From positions 1 to 64,000 of the forward strand of contig NZ_JAALFE010000006.1 of NCBI RefSeq assembly GCF_011059185.1: a stretch of DNA of 64,000 nt, given 5' to 3'. Made by a program: the position numbers and the translations under genes. A model generated the notes under the pieces. It did no database searches. It was given only the letters and a program-made list of their open reading frames with translations, and had not been told where the DNA came from. This document shows positions 17,675 through 25,487 of the stretch, piece after piece. Numbering within the stretch: position 1 is the first letter of the stretch; each line of letters begins with the position of its first letter. Source of the stretch: Paragemmobacter kunshanensis (GTDB lineage Bacteria > Pseudomonadota > Alphaproteobacteria > Rhodobacterales > Rhodobacteraceae).

Positions 17675-20143
17675 ATGTTCCTTGTCTTTCGCTGGATGCT
17701 GCGCCTGTTCACGGGGATGATCGCGCTCTGCCTGCTGGCGGGGGTGATCCTCTACTATTTCCTGTCGCGGTCGCTGCCGGATTATTCCGAGTCCTTCCAG
17801 ATCGCGGGCATCTCGGCCCCGGTGGAGATCGTGCGCAACAATGACAATGTTCCGCATGTCTTTGGCCGGACGGATGCCGATGTCTTCTTCGCCCTGGGCA
17901 TTGCCCATGCGCAGGACAGGCTCTGGCAGATGACGATGCTGCGCCGCACGGCGCAGGGGCGGCTGTCCGAGATGTTCGGCAGCAGGACGCTGAAGATCGA
18001 CGAACTGATGCGGCGCTATGATCTTTACGGGCTCGCGCTCGACTCGGTCGCCGTGCAGGACGCAGCCACGACCGCGGCGCTGGAGGCCTATGCGCGGGGG
18101 GTGAATGCCTGGATCTCGCAGATCAACGAGGGGGCGCGGGGGCGCGGCGCGCCGGAATTCTTCTTTTTCTCGAACGAGATCGCGGCCTGGCAACCGGCGG
18201 ATTCCATCGCGATCCTGAAGCTTTTGGCGCTGCAGCTTTCGGGGCAGCTGGAGAATGAGGTGCTGCGCGCGCGGCTGTCGCTGGTGCTGCCCGAGGCGCG
18301 GCTGCGCGACATCCTGCCCGATGCGCCGGGCAGCGGCATCACCGCCCTGCCCGATTATGCCAGCCTGGTGCCCGGCGTTTCGCCGGGGCTTGCGCCCCTG
18401 AAGATGGCATCGGGTGGGGGGCTGTCGCCCTTTCCGACGCGCGAGATGGCCGGGGCATCGAATGCCTGGGCGGCGGCGCCCGCGCGTTCGGCGGCGGGCG
18501 GGTCGATCCTGGCCAATGATCCGCATCTGGGCTTCACCGCGCCGACGGTGTGGTATCTGGCGCGGCTGGAACTGGCCTCGGGCGGGGTGATCGGGGGCAC
18601 GGTGCCGGGGATCCCGGCGGTGCTGGTGGGCCGGTCAGAGGCCCTGGGCTGGGGGCTGACCTCCAGCTATCTGGATGATCAGGACCTGTTCATCGAAGAG
18701 GTGAACCCCGAGAATACCGAACAGTATCGCACCCCCGACGGCTGGAAGGATTTCGTCACCCGCAAGTCGATCATCACGGTGAAGGATGCGGCGCCCGTGA
18801 CGATCACCCTGCGCTGGACGGAGAATGGCCCGGTGCTGCCGGGCACGCATTACGATATCGGCTCCATCACCCCGCCGGGGCATGTGGCGGCCCTGTCCTG
18901 GACGGCGCTGACGGGGGCCGACACCTCGATGTCGGCGGTGATCGGGATGATGGGCGCGGGTTCCGTGGCCGAGGCGATGGAGATCGGCAGGCTGGTCGTG
19001 GCCCCGGCGCAGAACGTGACGCTGGCCGATACGCGGGGCGTGGCGATGCAGTTGATGGGGGCGATGCCCGCGCGCGATCCGGGCCATCAGAGCAAGGGCC
19101 GGATGCCGGTGCCGGGCTGGATCGCCGAGAACCGCTGGCAGGGGATCCTGCCCTATGAGGACAATCCGCGCGAGATGAACCCGCGTTCGGGGCTTCTGGG
19201 CAATACCAACAACAAGACGGTGGACCGGCCCTTCCCGCTGCATGTCTCTTATGACTGGGGCGATACGCAGCGCATCCAGCGCTGGCTGACGCTGATGAAG
19301 GCGCGCGAGGTGCATACGCGCGAAAGCTTCATCGAGGCGCAGCTTGATACCGTCAGCTTTACCGCGCGGTCGCTGTTGCCGCTGATCGGGGCGGATCTGT
19401 GGTTCACGGGCGAGGCCGCGCCGGAAGGCACGCCCGAACGGCTGCGCCAGCGCGCGCTGGAGATCCTGGCCGCCTGGAATGGCGAGATGAGCGAGCATCT
19501 GCCAGAGCCGCTGATCTATCAGGCCTGGATCCGCGCCCTGCAGGACCGGCTGATCCGCGATGATCTGGGGCCGCTGGCCGATACCTTTACCCATGTGGAG
19601 CCGCTGCTGATCGAGCGGGTCTATCGCAATGTGGAGGGGGCCAGCATCTGGTGCGACGTGGTGCAATCGGCGGTGGTGGAAAGCTGCTCCGATCTGGCGC
19701 GGATCGCGCTGGACGAGGCGCTGCTGACGCTGTCGGAAACCTATGGACCCAATCCCGAAAGCTGGCGCTGGGGCGATGCGCATCAGGCGACGCATGATCA
19801 TCCGGTGCTGGGATCGCTGCCGGTGCTGCGCTATTTCGTGAATATCCGGCAATCGACCAGCGGCGATGACCATACGCTGATGCGGGGCAAGACGCGGGGC
19901 GACGGGCCGAACCCCTTCCTGAACGTGCATGGCGCGGGCTATCGCGGGGTCTATGATTTCGCCGATCCGGATTCGTCGGTCTTCATCACCTCGACCGGGC
20001 AATCGGGCCATCCTCTCAGCCGGTTCTACGATGATCTGGGCGAGCTGTGGCGGCGGGGCGAATATGTGCCCATGTCGCTGGACCCGGAACTGGCGCGGGC
20101 GGCGGCGGTGGGCGTGACGGAGCTGACCCCGGCGGGGAACTGA
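17675..20143 (+). CDS. Penicillin acylase family protein (Ntn-hydrolase)
   Basis: This is an 822-residue N-terminal-nucleophile amidohydrolase precursor. An N-terminal hydrophobic segment (MIALCLLAGVILYYFLS, about residues 14-30) anchors or exports it to the periplasm. The alpha-chain hallmarks NNDNVPHVFG and ALGIAHAQDRLWQM precede the self-cleavage site. Ser262 in GASNAWAAAP would become the beta-chain nucleophile. NDPHLGF and VGRSEALGWGLTS follow, as in penicillin/cephalosporin acylases and AHL acylases (PvdQ/QuiP). The substrate could be an acyl-homoserine lactone, lipopeptide or other amide. ATG 17675 begins the signal region, and the longer open frame from 16931 is a shadow of the divergent gene. 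Confidence 0.9.
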   Translation: MFLVFRWMLRLFTGMIALCLLAGVILYYFLSRSLPDYSESFQIAGISAPVEIVRNNDNVPHVFGRTDADVFFALGIAHAQDRLWQMTMLRRTAQGRLSEMFGSRTLKIDELMRRYDLYGLALDSVAVQDAATTAALEAYARGVNAWISQINEGARGRGAPEFFFFSNEIAAWQPADSIAILKLLALQLSGQLENEVLRARLSLVLPEARLRDILPDAPGSGITALPDYASLVPGVSPGLAPLKMASGGGLSPFPTREMAGASNAWAAAPARSAAGGSILANDPHLGFTAPTVWYLARLELASGGVIGGTVPGIPAVLVGRSEALGWGLTSSYLDDQDLFIEEVNPENTEQYRTPDGWKDFVTRKSIITVKDAAPVTITLRWTENGPVLPGTHYDIGSITPPGHVAALSWTALTGADTSMSAVIGMMGAGSVAEAMEIGRLVVAPAQNVTLADTRGVAMQLMGAMPARDPGHQSKGRMPVPGWIAENRWQGILPYEDNPREMNPRSGLLGNTNNKTVDRPFPLHVSYDWGDTQRIQRWLTLMKAREVHTRESFIEAQLDTVSFTARSLLPLIGADLWFTGEAAPEGTPERLRQRALEILAAWNGEMSEHLPEPLIYQAWIRALQDRLIRDDLGPLADTFTHVEPLLIERVYRNVEGASIWCDVVQSAVVESCSDLARIALDEALLTLSETYGPNPESWRWGDAHQATHDHPVLGSLPVLRYFVNIRQSTSGDDHTLMRGKTRGDGPNPFLNVHGAGYRGVYDFADPDSSVFITSTGQSGHPLSRFYDDLGELWRRGEYVPMSLDPELARAAAVGVTELTPAGN

Positions 20144-20293
20144 CCTTCCCTCCCCCTTTCGCCCTGCCCTGAACCCGAAGGCGCGCGCCGTCGGAAATGA
20201 CGCGGCCTGCGACGGTGCGTCGCTTGACCTTTGCCCGGGTCGCAACATCATTGAGCAATAAAATTGCGCGATGGCAGGGATCAGGGAAAAAAG

Positions 20294-21109
20294 ATGTCCG
20301 ACATTTTCGGCGCCTGGATGGGCCGGGTCGAAGAGGCCGAGGATCGGATCAGCGATCGGCAGGCGCGGCAGATGGCGGCCACGCTGGATGTCGGCGGGGA
20401 TTTCGCGCCGGGGGCGGTGCTGCCGCCGCTCTGGCACTGGATGGGCTGGACGCCCGAGACGCGGATGGCCGAGCTTGGCCCCGACGGGCATCCGGCGCGG
20501 GGCGGCTTTCTGCCGCCGGTGCCGCTGGAGCGGCGGATGTGGGCGGGGGGGCGGCTGCGCTTTCTGGCGCCGCTCAGGATCGGCGAGGGGTTGTTCCGGC
20601 GATCCGAGATTGTGAAGGTGGCGGAAAAGACCGGGACGACGGGGCGGATGGTCTTTGTCACGGTGCGCCATGACGTGCATGGCGCGGCGGGCCTCGCCAT
20701 CGAGGAAGAGCAGGACATCGTCTTCATCGCCATGCCCGACCGTTATTCCCCGCCCCCGCCGGTCGAGGCCCCCGCGCCGGACTGGCGGCAGGATCTGGCG
20801 ATGGATGAGGTGCGGCTGTTCCGTTTCTCGGCCCTCACATTCAATGCCCATCGCATCCATTTCGACCTGCCCTATGCGACGGGGGTGGAGAAATATCCGG
20901 GTCTTGTGGTGCATGGGCCGATGCAGGCGATGCTGCTGATGGAGGCCGCGCGCGCGCGTCGGGGCGGCGCGATGCCGGGCGGATACCGCTTTCGCGGGGT
21001 AAGGCCGCTTTTCCATTTCGACACCCTGTCCCTGCAGGGCGTGGGCGCGAAACTGGCGACGGTGAACGGGGATGGGCTGGTCTGCATGCAGGCCGAGTGG
21101 GAGGATTAG
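20294..21109 (+). CDS. MaoC-like acyl-CoA hydratase (mesaconyl-C4-CoA hydratase-like)
   Basis: This is a 271-residue double hot-dog hydratase. The N-terminal half matches the FAS1-like/MaoC_N dehydratase domain (LPPLWHWMGWTPE, GGFLPPVPLERRMWAGGRL). The C-terminal half has the MaoC hydratase signature FSALTFNAHRIHFDLPYA, carrying the catalytic Asn/His, and YPGLVVHGPMQAML. This layout is that of 3-methylfumaryl (mesaconyl-C4)-CoA hydratase, Meh. The ATG at 20294 follows AGGGAAAAAAG. The next gene, a class III CoA-transferase, starts 3 bases after the stop, and the pair recalls meh/mct of the 3-hydroxypropionate cycle. The substrate assignment is an inference; an itaconyl-CoA or other branched enoyl-CoA hydratase is also possible. 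Confidence 0.75.
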   Translation: MSDIFGAWMGRVEEAEDRISDRQARQMAATLDVGGDFAPGAVLPPLWHWMGWTPETRMAELGPDGHPARGGFLPPVPLERRMWAGGRLRFLAPLRIGEGLFRRSEIVKVAEKTGTTGRMVFVTVRHDVHGAAGLAIEEEQDIVFIAMPDRYSPPPPVEAPAPDWRQDLAMDEVRLFRFSALTFNAHRIHFDLPYATGVEKYPGLVVHGPMQAMLLMEAARARRGGAMPGGYRFRGVRPLFHFDTLSLQGVGAKLATVNGDGLVCMQAEWED

Positions 21110-21112
21110 GCG

Positions 21113-22348
21113 ATGGCGGGTGTTCTGGCGGGGATGCGGGTGGTGGAGGGATCGGCCTTTGTGGCGGTGCCGCTGGCGGGGATGACGCTTGCGCAGATGG
21201 GGGCGGATGTGATCCGCTTTGATCGCCCGCAGGGGGGGCTTGATGCCCATCGCTGGCCGGTGACGCGGGATGGCACCAGCCTGTTCTGGGCGGGGCTGAA
21301 CAAGGGCAAGCGGTCGCTGGCGGTGGATATGGCCCGCCCCGAGGGGCAGGAGATCGTGACCGATCTGATCTGCGCGCCGGGGCCGGATGCGGGGATGTTC
21401 CTGACCAATCTGCGGGTGCGGGGCTGGATGGATTATCCCGCGCTGAAGGCGCGGCGGGACGACCTGATCATGGTCAGCCTTCTGGGCACGCGGCGGGGGG
21501 AACCTGCGGTGGATTACACGGTGAACCCGTCGCTTGGCTTTCCCATGGCGACGGGGGCGGAGGGGTCGTCGGACCCGGTCGCCCATGTCCTGCCCGCCTG
21601 GGATTGCATCGCGGGGGGGATGGTGGTGAATGCCCTGCTGGCGGCCGAACGGCACCGCTTGCGCACGGGGCGCGGGCAGGTGGCGGAACTGGCGCTGAAG
21701 GATGTGGCGGCGGCAATGCTGGCCAATCTGGGGATCCTGGGCGAGGTCGTGGCCAATGGCGTGGATCGCCCCAAGGCGGGCAATTCGCTGTATGGTGCCT
21801 ATGGGCAGGATTTCCTGCTGGCCTGCGGGCGGCGGGTGATGGTGATCGGGCTGACGGATCGGCAATGGCGGGGGCTGGTCAAGGTGCTGGGCCTTGCGCA
21901 GGAGGTGGCCAATCTGGGGCAGCGCATGGCGCTGGACCTGTCGCGCGAGGGGGATCGCTGGGCCGCGGGGAAGGAGATCACGGCGCTTTTCGCGCCATGG
22001 TTCGCGGCGCGGCGGCTGGAGGAGGTGGCGCCACTGTTCGACGGGGCGGGGCTGACATGGTCGGTCTTCCGCAGCTTTGCCGAGGCGGTGCATCAGGACC
22101 CCGACCTGTCGGAGGACAACCCGATGATGCGGGTGATCCATCAGCCGGGGGTGGGCAGCCTGCCCGTGCCGGGATCGCCCGTGAGTTTTTCCGATCTGGC
22201 GCGGATGGGGCCTGCCCCGGCCCCGGTGCTGGGTGAACATACCGAGGAAATCCTTGGCGATGTGCTGGGCCTTGGGTCGGGGCAGATCGGGAAGCTGATG
22301 GATCAGGGCGTGGTGGCGCAGGGGGTGGTGCCCAAGCGGGCGGCCTGA
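21113..22348 (+). CDS. CaiB/BaiF-type CoA transferase (possible 2-methylfumaryl-CoA isomerase)
   Basis: This is a 411-residue class III CoA-transferase. It begins LAGMRVVEGSAFVAVPLAGM followed by LAQMGADVIRFDRPQGG, and SLFWAGLNKGKRSLAVDM matches family III. The catalytic aspartate is Asp134 in AVDYTVNPSLGFP. VDYTVN and the neighbouring hydratase point to the Mct branch, which moves CoA between the C1 and C4 carboxyls of mesaconate. Other CaiB/BaiF substrates cannot be excluded. The gene starts three bases after the hydratase stop and was probably cotranscribed with it. It is convergent with qorB. Confidence 0.8.
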   Translation: MAGVLAGMRVVEGSAFVAVPLAGMTLAQMGADVIRFDRPQGGLDAHRWPVTRDGTSLFWAGLNKGKRSLAVDMARPEGQEIVTDLICAPGPDAGMFLTNLRVRGWMDYPALKARRDDLIMVSLLGTRRGEPAVDYTVNPSLGFPMATGAEGSSDPVAHVLPAWDCIAGGMVVNALLAAERHRLRTGRGQVAELALKDVAAAMLANLGILGEVVANGVDRPKAGNSLYGAYGQDFLLACGRRVMVIGLTDRQWRGLVKVLGLAQEVANLGQRMALDLSREGDRWAAGKEITALFAPWFAARRLEEVAPLFDGAGLTWSVFRSFAEAVHQDPDLSEDNPMMRVIHQPGVGSLPVPGSPVSFSDLARMGPAPAPVLGEHTEEILGDVLGLGSGQIGKLMDQGVVAQGVVPKRAA

Positions 22349-22366
22349 CCCCCTGCCCCAGTGGCC

Positions 22367-23203
22367 TCAGGCCAGCGCCTTGGCGACGGTCTCCTGCCAC
22401 GGGGTCGTGGGCCTGCCGATGAGGCGCGACAGGGTGCGGCTGTCATCGTAAAGCCCGCCACGCCCTGCCTGCACATCGGCATCGGCAAGGACATGGGCAA
22501 AGCCTTCGGGCAGGCCGAAGCCCTGCAGGATGCCCGCATAGACCGCAGGCGGCAGGTCGTTATAGGGGATCGCCCTGCCCGTCACGCGCGACACCTCGGC
22601 GGCGAGGTCGGCATAGCTGTGCGCCGTGTCGCCCGCCAGTTCATGGACCGCGCCCTCATGCCCCGGGCCTGCGGCCACGGCGATGGCTTCGGCATAATCC
22701 GCGCGGGCGGCGGTTGAAAACCGCCCCTCCCCCGCCGACCCGATCAGCGCGCCTGCCGCAATGGCCCCGCCAAGGCTGCCCGTGTGGTTTTCGGTGTACC
22801 AGCCGTTGCGCAGCAGGGTGAAGGCAAGGCCGGAGGCGCGGATGATCTCTTCCGTGGCCTTGTGATCGGCGGCCAGCAGCAGGGGCGAGGTATCGGCGCG
22901 CAGGATCGAGGTATAGAGGATGCGCCCCACCCCCGCCGCCCGGGCCGCCGCGATGGCGTTGCGGTGCTGGCCCACGCGGTCGTCCACATCGTTGGAGGAG
23001 ATCAGGACAAGCGTCGTCACCCCGGCAAGGGCGGGGGCAAGGCCGTCTGCCGCCCTGTAATCGAAGGCGCGGGTTTCGGCCTTCAGGCCTGCTGCCTTGG
23101 CCGGATCGCGGACAAGTGCGATGGGGGCGTGGCCCCGCGCCTGCAGCGCGGCAAGGGCAAGACGGCCAAGCTGGCCGGTGGCTGCGGAGATGGCGATGGT
23201 CAT
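22367..23203 (-). CDS. qorB: NAD(P)-binding quinone oxidoreductase, QorB/YtfG type
   Basis: This is a 278-residue atypical short-chain dehydrogenase of the NmrA-like group. It opens MTIAISAATGQLGRLALAAL with the GxxGxxG dinucleotide motif and carries VLISSNDVDDRVGQHRNAI, YTSILRADTSPLLLAADHK and LLRNGWYTENHTGSLGGA, all characteristic of NADPH:quinone oxidoreductase 2. Such enzymes reduce quinones and may sense redox through NADPH. It is divergently paired with an HxlR regulator across an inverted repeat, the classical qorB-ytfH arrangement. The C-terminus is complete. Confidence 0.92.
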   Translation of the reverse strand: MTIAISAATGQLGRLALAALQARGHAPIALVRDPAKAAGLKAETRAFDYRAADGLAPALAGVTTLVLISSNDVDDRVGQHRNAIAAARAAGVGRILYTSILRADTSPLLLAADHKATEEIIRASGLAFTLLRNGWYTENHTGSLGGAIAAGALIGSAGEGRFSTAARADYAEAIAVAAGPGHEGAVHELAGDTAHSYADLAAEVSRVTGRAIPYNDLPPAVYAGILQGFGLPEGFAHVLADADVQAGRGGLYDDSRTLSRLIGRPTTPWQETVAKALA

Positions 23204-23246
23204 GGAAGGCTCCTTTCGTTGCGGGTTGCCTTCAGATGACGGCTTT

Positions 23247-23281
23247 ACTTACGAAAAGGAAGAACCTACATTTTTGTAAGT
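23247..23281. promoter_or_regulatory. Inverted repeat, probable HxlR operator between qorB and its regulator
   Basis: ACTTACGAAAA (23247-23257) and TTTTTGTAAGT (23271-23281) form an 11-bp inverted repeat with one mismatch and a 13-bp spacer. It is centred in the 108-base divergent intergenic region. HxlR proteins bind such paired sites as dimers, so repression of both genes and release by quinone or electrophile stress is the likely logic. Confidence 0.65.
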
Positions 23282-23311
23282 ATACCGCTTTTCCTCACAA
23301 GGGTCTGTGCG

Positions 23312-23689
23312 ATGAAGGATTACCCTGCCCCGCCCCCGGGGGCCGCGCCGAATGTGCTGCATCCGCTTTGCCCGTCGCGGCAGGTGCTGGGGTTGCTGAC
23401 CAGCCGCTGGGGCGCGCTGATCCTTGTGGCGCTGACCGGGCGGACGCTGCGCTTTTCGCAATTGCGGCGGGAATTGGGGGATGTGAGCGAGCGGATGCTG
23501 GCCCAGACCCTGCAGGGGCTGGAGGCGCATGGCATGGTGCGGCGCGTGGCGCATGACGTGGTGCCGCCGCATGTGGATTATTCGCTGACCGAGATCGGCG
23601 AGGAGGCGGCGGCGCTGGTGCGGGGGCTTGCGCGCTGGGTCGAGGGGCGGATGCCGGAGATCATGGCGGGCCGCGGCGCGGCGTGTTGA
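23312..23689 (+). CDS. HxlR-family winged-helix regulator
   Basis: This is a 125-residue MarR-like regulator. CPSRQVLGLLTSRWGALILV, then LRFSQLRRELGDVSERML, LQGLEAHGMVRR and HVDYSLTEIGEEA are the HxlR winged-helix signature. A cysteine precedes helix 1 (PLCPSRQ), the position used for redox sensing in YodB/HypR-type members, although conservation alone does not prove sensing. It is divergent from qorB with an 11-bp inverted repeat between, so it likely represses qorB and itself (YtfH/QorR-type). It begins with the ATG at 23312. Confidence 0.9.
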   Translation: MKDYPAPPPGAAPNVLHPLCPSRQVLGLLTSRWGALILVALTGRTLRFSQLRRELGDVSERMLAQTLQGLEAHGMVRRVAHDVVPPHVDYSLTEIGEEAAALVRGLARWVEGRMPEIMAGRGAAC

Positions 23690-23697
23690 GCGGCGGA

Positions 23698-23750
23698 CCG
23701 GGGGTTTTGCACCCCCGGACCCCCGCAGGATATTTGAGAACAGATGAAGG
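23698..23750 (+). repeat. Dispersed hairpin-plus-tail intergenic element, copy 1
   Basis: The stem CCGGGGGT pairs with ACCCCCGG around TTTGC (23698-23718). It is followed by ACCCCCGCAGGATATTTGAG and the conserved tail AGATGAAGG (23743-23751). Two further copies with the same order of parts occur at 38011-38056 and, inverted, at 48242-48289. This copy lies between the convergent HxlR and hflX genes and may act as a terminator. Confidence 0.8.
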
Positions 23751-23759
23751 GGCAGAGGC

Positions 23760-25001
23760 TCAGCCCAGATCGCGGTAGCGCTTTTCCTGACGGGCGGTCC
23801 AGCGGACGGTGACGGCGAAACCCGTATCGGTGGGGGTTTCCGACAGGACCACCCCTTCGGCATGAAGCCAGGCGCGGCGGCGGCCATCGGTGAAGGGGAC
23901 GGCGAGGCTGCGTTCGGTCTTTTCCTCGTCAAATGCCGCGGAAATGGCATCGAGCAGGCGCGGCACGCCTTCGCCCGTGAGGGCCGAGACAGGAAAGACG
24001 CGGTCGCGGGTTTCGGCCTGTGCCAACAGCGCCTCGCGTTCGGCGGGGGCTGTGAGATCGAGCTTGTTCCAGACCTCATACATCGGGGTGGCGGGGCCGA
24101 CGCCGAGGGATTGCAGGATATCGGCCACGTCGGCGGCCTGTTCGCCCGTTTCGGGATGCGCGATGTCGCGGACATGGAGGATGAGGTCGGCCTCCAGCAC
24201 CTCTTCCAGCGTGGCGCGGAAGGCGGCGACGAGCTGGGTGGGCAGGTCGGAAATGAAACCCACCGTATCGGACAGGATGATCTTGCGCCCCGATGGCAGG
24301 GTGATGCCGCGCATCGTGGGGTCGAGCGTGGCGAAGAGCATGTCCTTGGCCAGCACATCCGCCCCCGTGGCGCGGTTGAAGAGCGTGCTTTTGCCCGCAT
24401 TGGTATAGCCCACCAGTGCCACGATGGGGAACGGCACCTTGCGCCGCGCGGCGCGGTGGAGTTCGCGGGTCTTGACCACCTTGTCGAGCTGGCGTTTCAG
24501 CCGGATCACCTGATCGTCGATGGCGCGGCGGTCGGCCTCGATCTGCGTCTCGCCGGGGCCGCCGACAAAGCCGAAGCCGCCGCGCTGGCGTTCGAGGTGG
24601 GTCCAGGCGCGGACAAGGCGGGTGCGTTGGTAGCTGAGCGCGGCGAGTTCCACCTGCAGCACGCCTTCGCGGGTGCGCGCGCGGTCGGCGAAGATTTCAA
24701 GGATGAGACCTGTGCGGTCGAGGAGCTTGACCCCCCATTCCTTTTCCAGATTGCGCTGCTGGACGGGCGTCACAGGGCCATCGACAAGGACAAGGGCGAT
24801 GTCATCGGCGGCAAAGCGGGCCTTGAGATCGGCCACCTTGCCCGAGCCGAAAAGCATGCCGGGATGGACGCGGGGAAGGCGGACGACCTCGCCCCCGATC
24901 ACATCCAGTTCGGGCAGCGCATGGGCCAGGCTGATCGCCTCGGCCAGGCCATGTTCGGGCAGGCGGCGGCTTTTGTCGGCGCGGATGTCGGGATGCAGCA
25001 C
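23760..25001 (-). CDS. hflX: GTPase HflX
   Basis: HflX is a ribosome-associated GTPase that splits or rescues stalled and heat-damaged ribosomes. The product has an N-terminal HflX domain with glycine-rich linker (QRGGFGFVGGPGETQIEADR) and the G domain: G1 ALVGYTNAGKSTLFN, G3 LSDTVGFI, G4 WNKLD. A C-terminal beta domain ends at RDLG. The coordinates use the GTG at 25001 (413 residues). However, RATRAFVLHPDI-like sequence extends upstream in frame to the hfq stop, so translation may begin at a non-standard codon near 25103. hfq precedes it on the same strand, the usual hfq-hflX pairing. Confidence 0.93.
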   Translation of the reverse strand: MLHPDIRADKSRRLPEHGLAEAISLAHALPELDVIGGEVVRLPRVHPGMLFGSGKVADLKARFAADDIALVLVDGPVTPVQQRNLEKEWGVKLLDRTGLILEIFADRARTREGVLQVELAALSYQRTRLVRAWTHLERQRGGFGFVGGPGETQIEADRRAIDDQVIRLKRQLDKVVKTRELHRAARRKVPFPIVALVGYTNAGKSTLFNRATGADVLAKDMLFATLDPTMRGITLPSGRKIILSDTVGFISDLPTQLVAAFRATLEEVLEADLILHVRDIAHPETGEQAADVADILQSLGVGPATPMYEVWNKLDLTAPAEREALLAQAETRDRVFPVSALTGEGVPRLLDAISAAFDEEKTERSLAVPFTDGRRRAWLHAEGVVLSETPTDTGFAVTVRWTARQEKRYRDLG

Positions 25002-25099
25002 GAAGGCGCGCGTGGCGCGGGCATGGGTGGAACGATCACGACCGTCCCGCCCCTTGAGGAGCGGGAGATCGTCCTCCTCGTCTTCCGGCAGGTCTGAAA

Positions 25100-25333
25100 T
25101 CAGTCTTCGCCTTCGTAGAGGTTGATCGGTGCGCCCGGCATGATGGTGGAGATCGCATGCTTGTAGACAAGCTGCGACTGGCCATCGCGGCGCAGAAGCA
25201 CGCAGAAATTGTCAAACCAGGTGATCACGCCCTGCAGCTTTACCCCGTTGATCAGGAAAATCGTTACCGGAACCTTCGCCTTCCGGACGTGATTGAGAAA
25301 AGCGTCCTGCAAATTCTGTTTGTCGCCGGCCAT
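25100..25333 (-). CDS. hfq: RNA chaperone Hfq
   Basis: Hfq is the hexameric Sm-like protein that pairs small RNAs with mRNAs. The 77-residue product begins [20 protein letters not shown] and shows Sm1 ([20 protein letters not shown]) and Sm2 ([13 protein letters not shown]) with the conserved KHAIS. The C-terminal tail is short (INLYEGED), as in other alphaproteobacteria. ATG at 25333 is chosen; the longer frame to 25417 adds non-family residues. Its TGA may overlap an unusual start of hflX. The upstream 154-base gap to trkH must hold its promoter. Confidence 0.97.
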   Translation of the reverse strand: MAGDKQNLQDAFLNHVRKAKVPVTIFLINGVKLQGVITWFDNFCVLLRRDGQSQLVYKHAISTIMPGAPINLYEGED

Positions 25334-25487
25334 TTTGTCTTTGCCTTTGTTATTGGTCTTGTCGCGCGATTGCCGGACACCCGTTCCCTCAGCCCGAGTA
25401 TGCCGTCCGACGAACAAAGTATGTAACGCCTTGCGGACAGTTTCCAGTCCAAAAACAGAGTTTTAGAGGAGTGTCATGCAGCGGCTG

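Noticed and set aside
18635-22240. Very long minus-strand open frame (about 1200 codons)
   Set aside because: It runs antisense to the penicillin-acylase, hydratase and CoA-transferase genes. Its Arg/His/Pro-rich translation is a typical shadow of high-GC coding sequence and matches no family.
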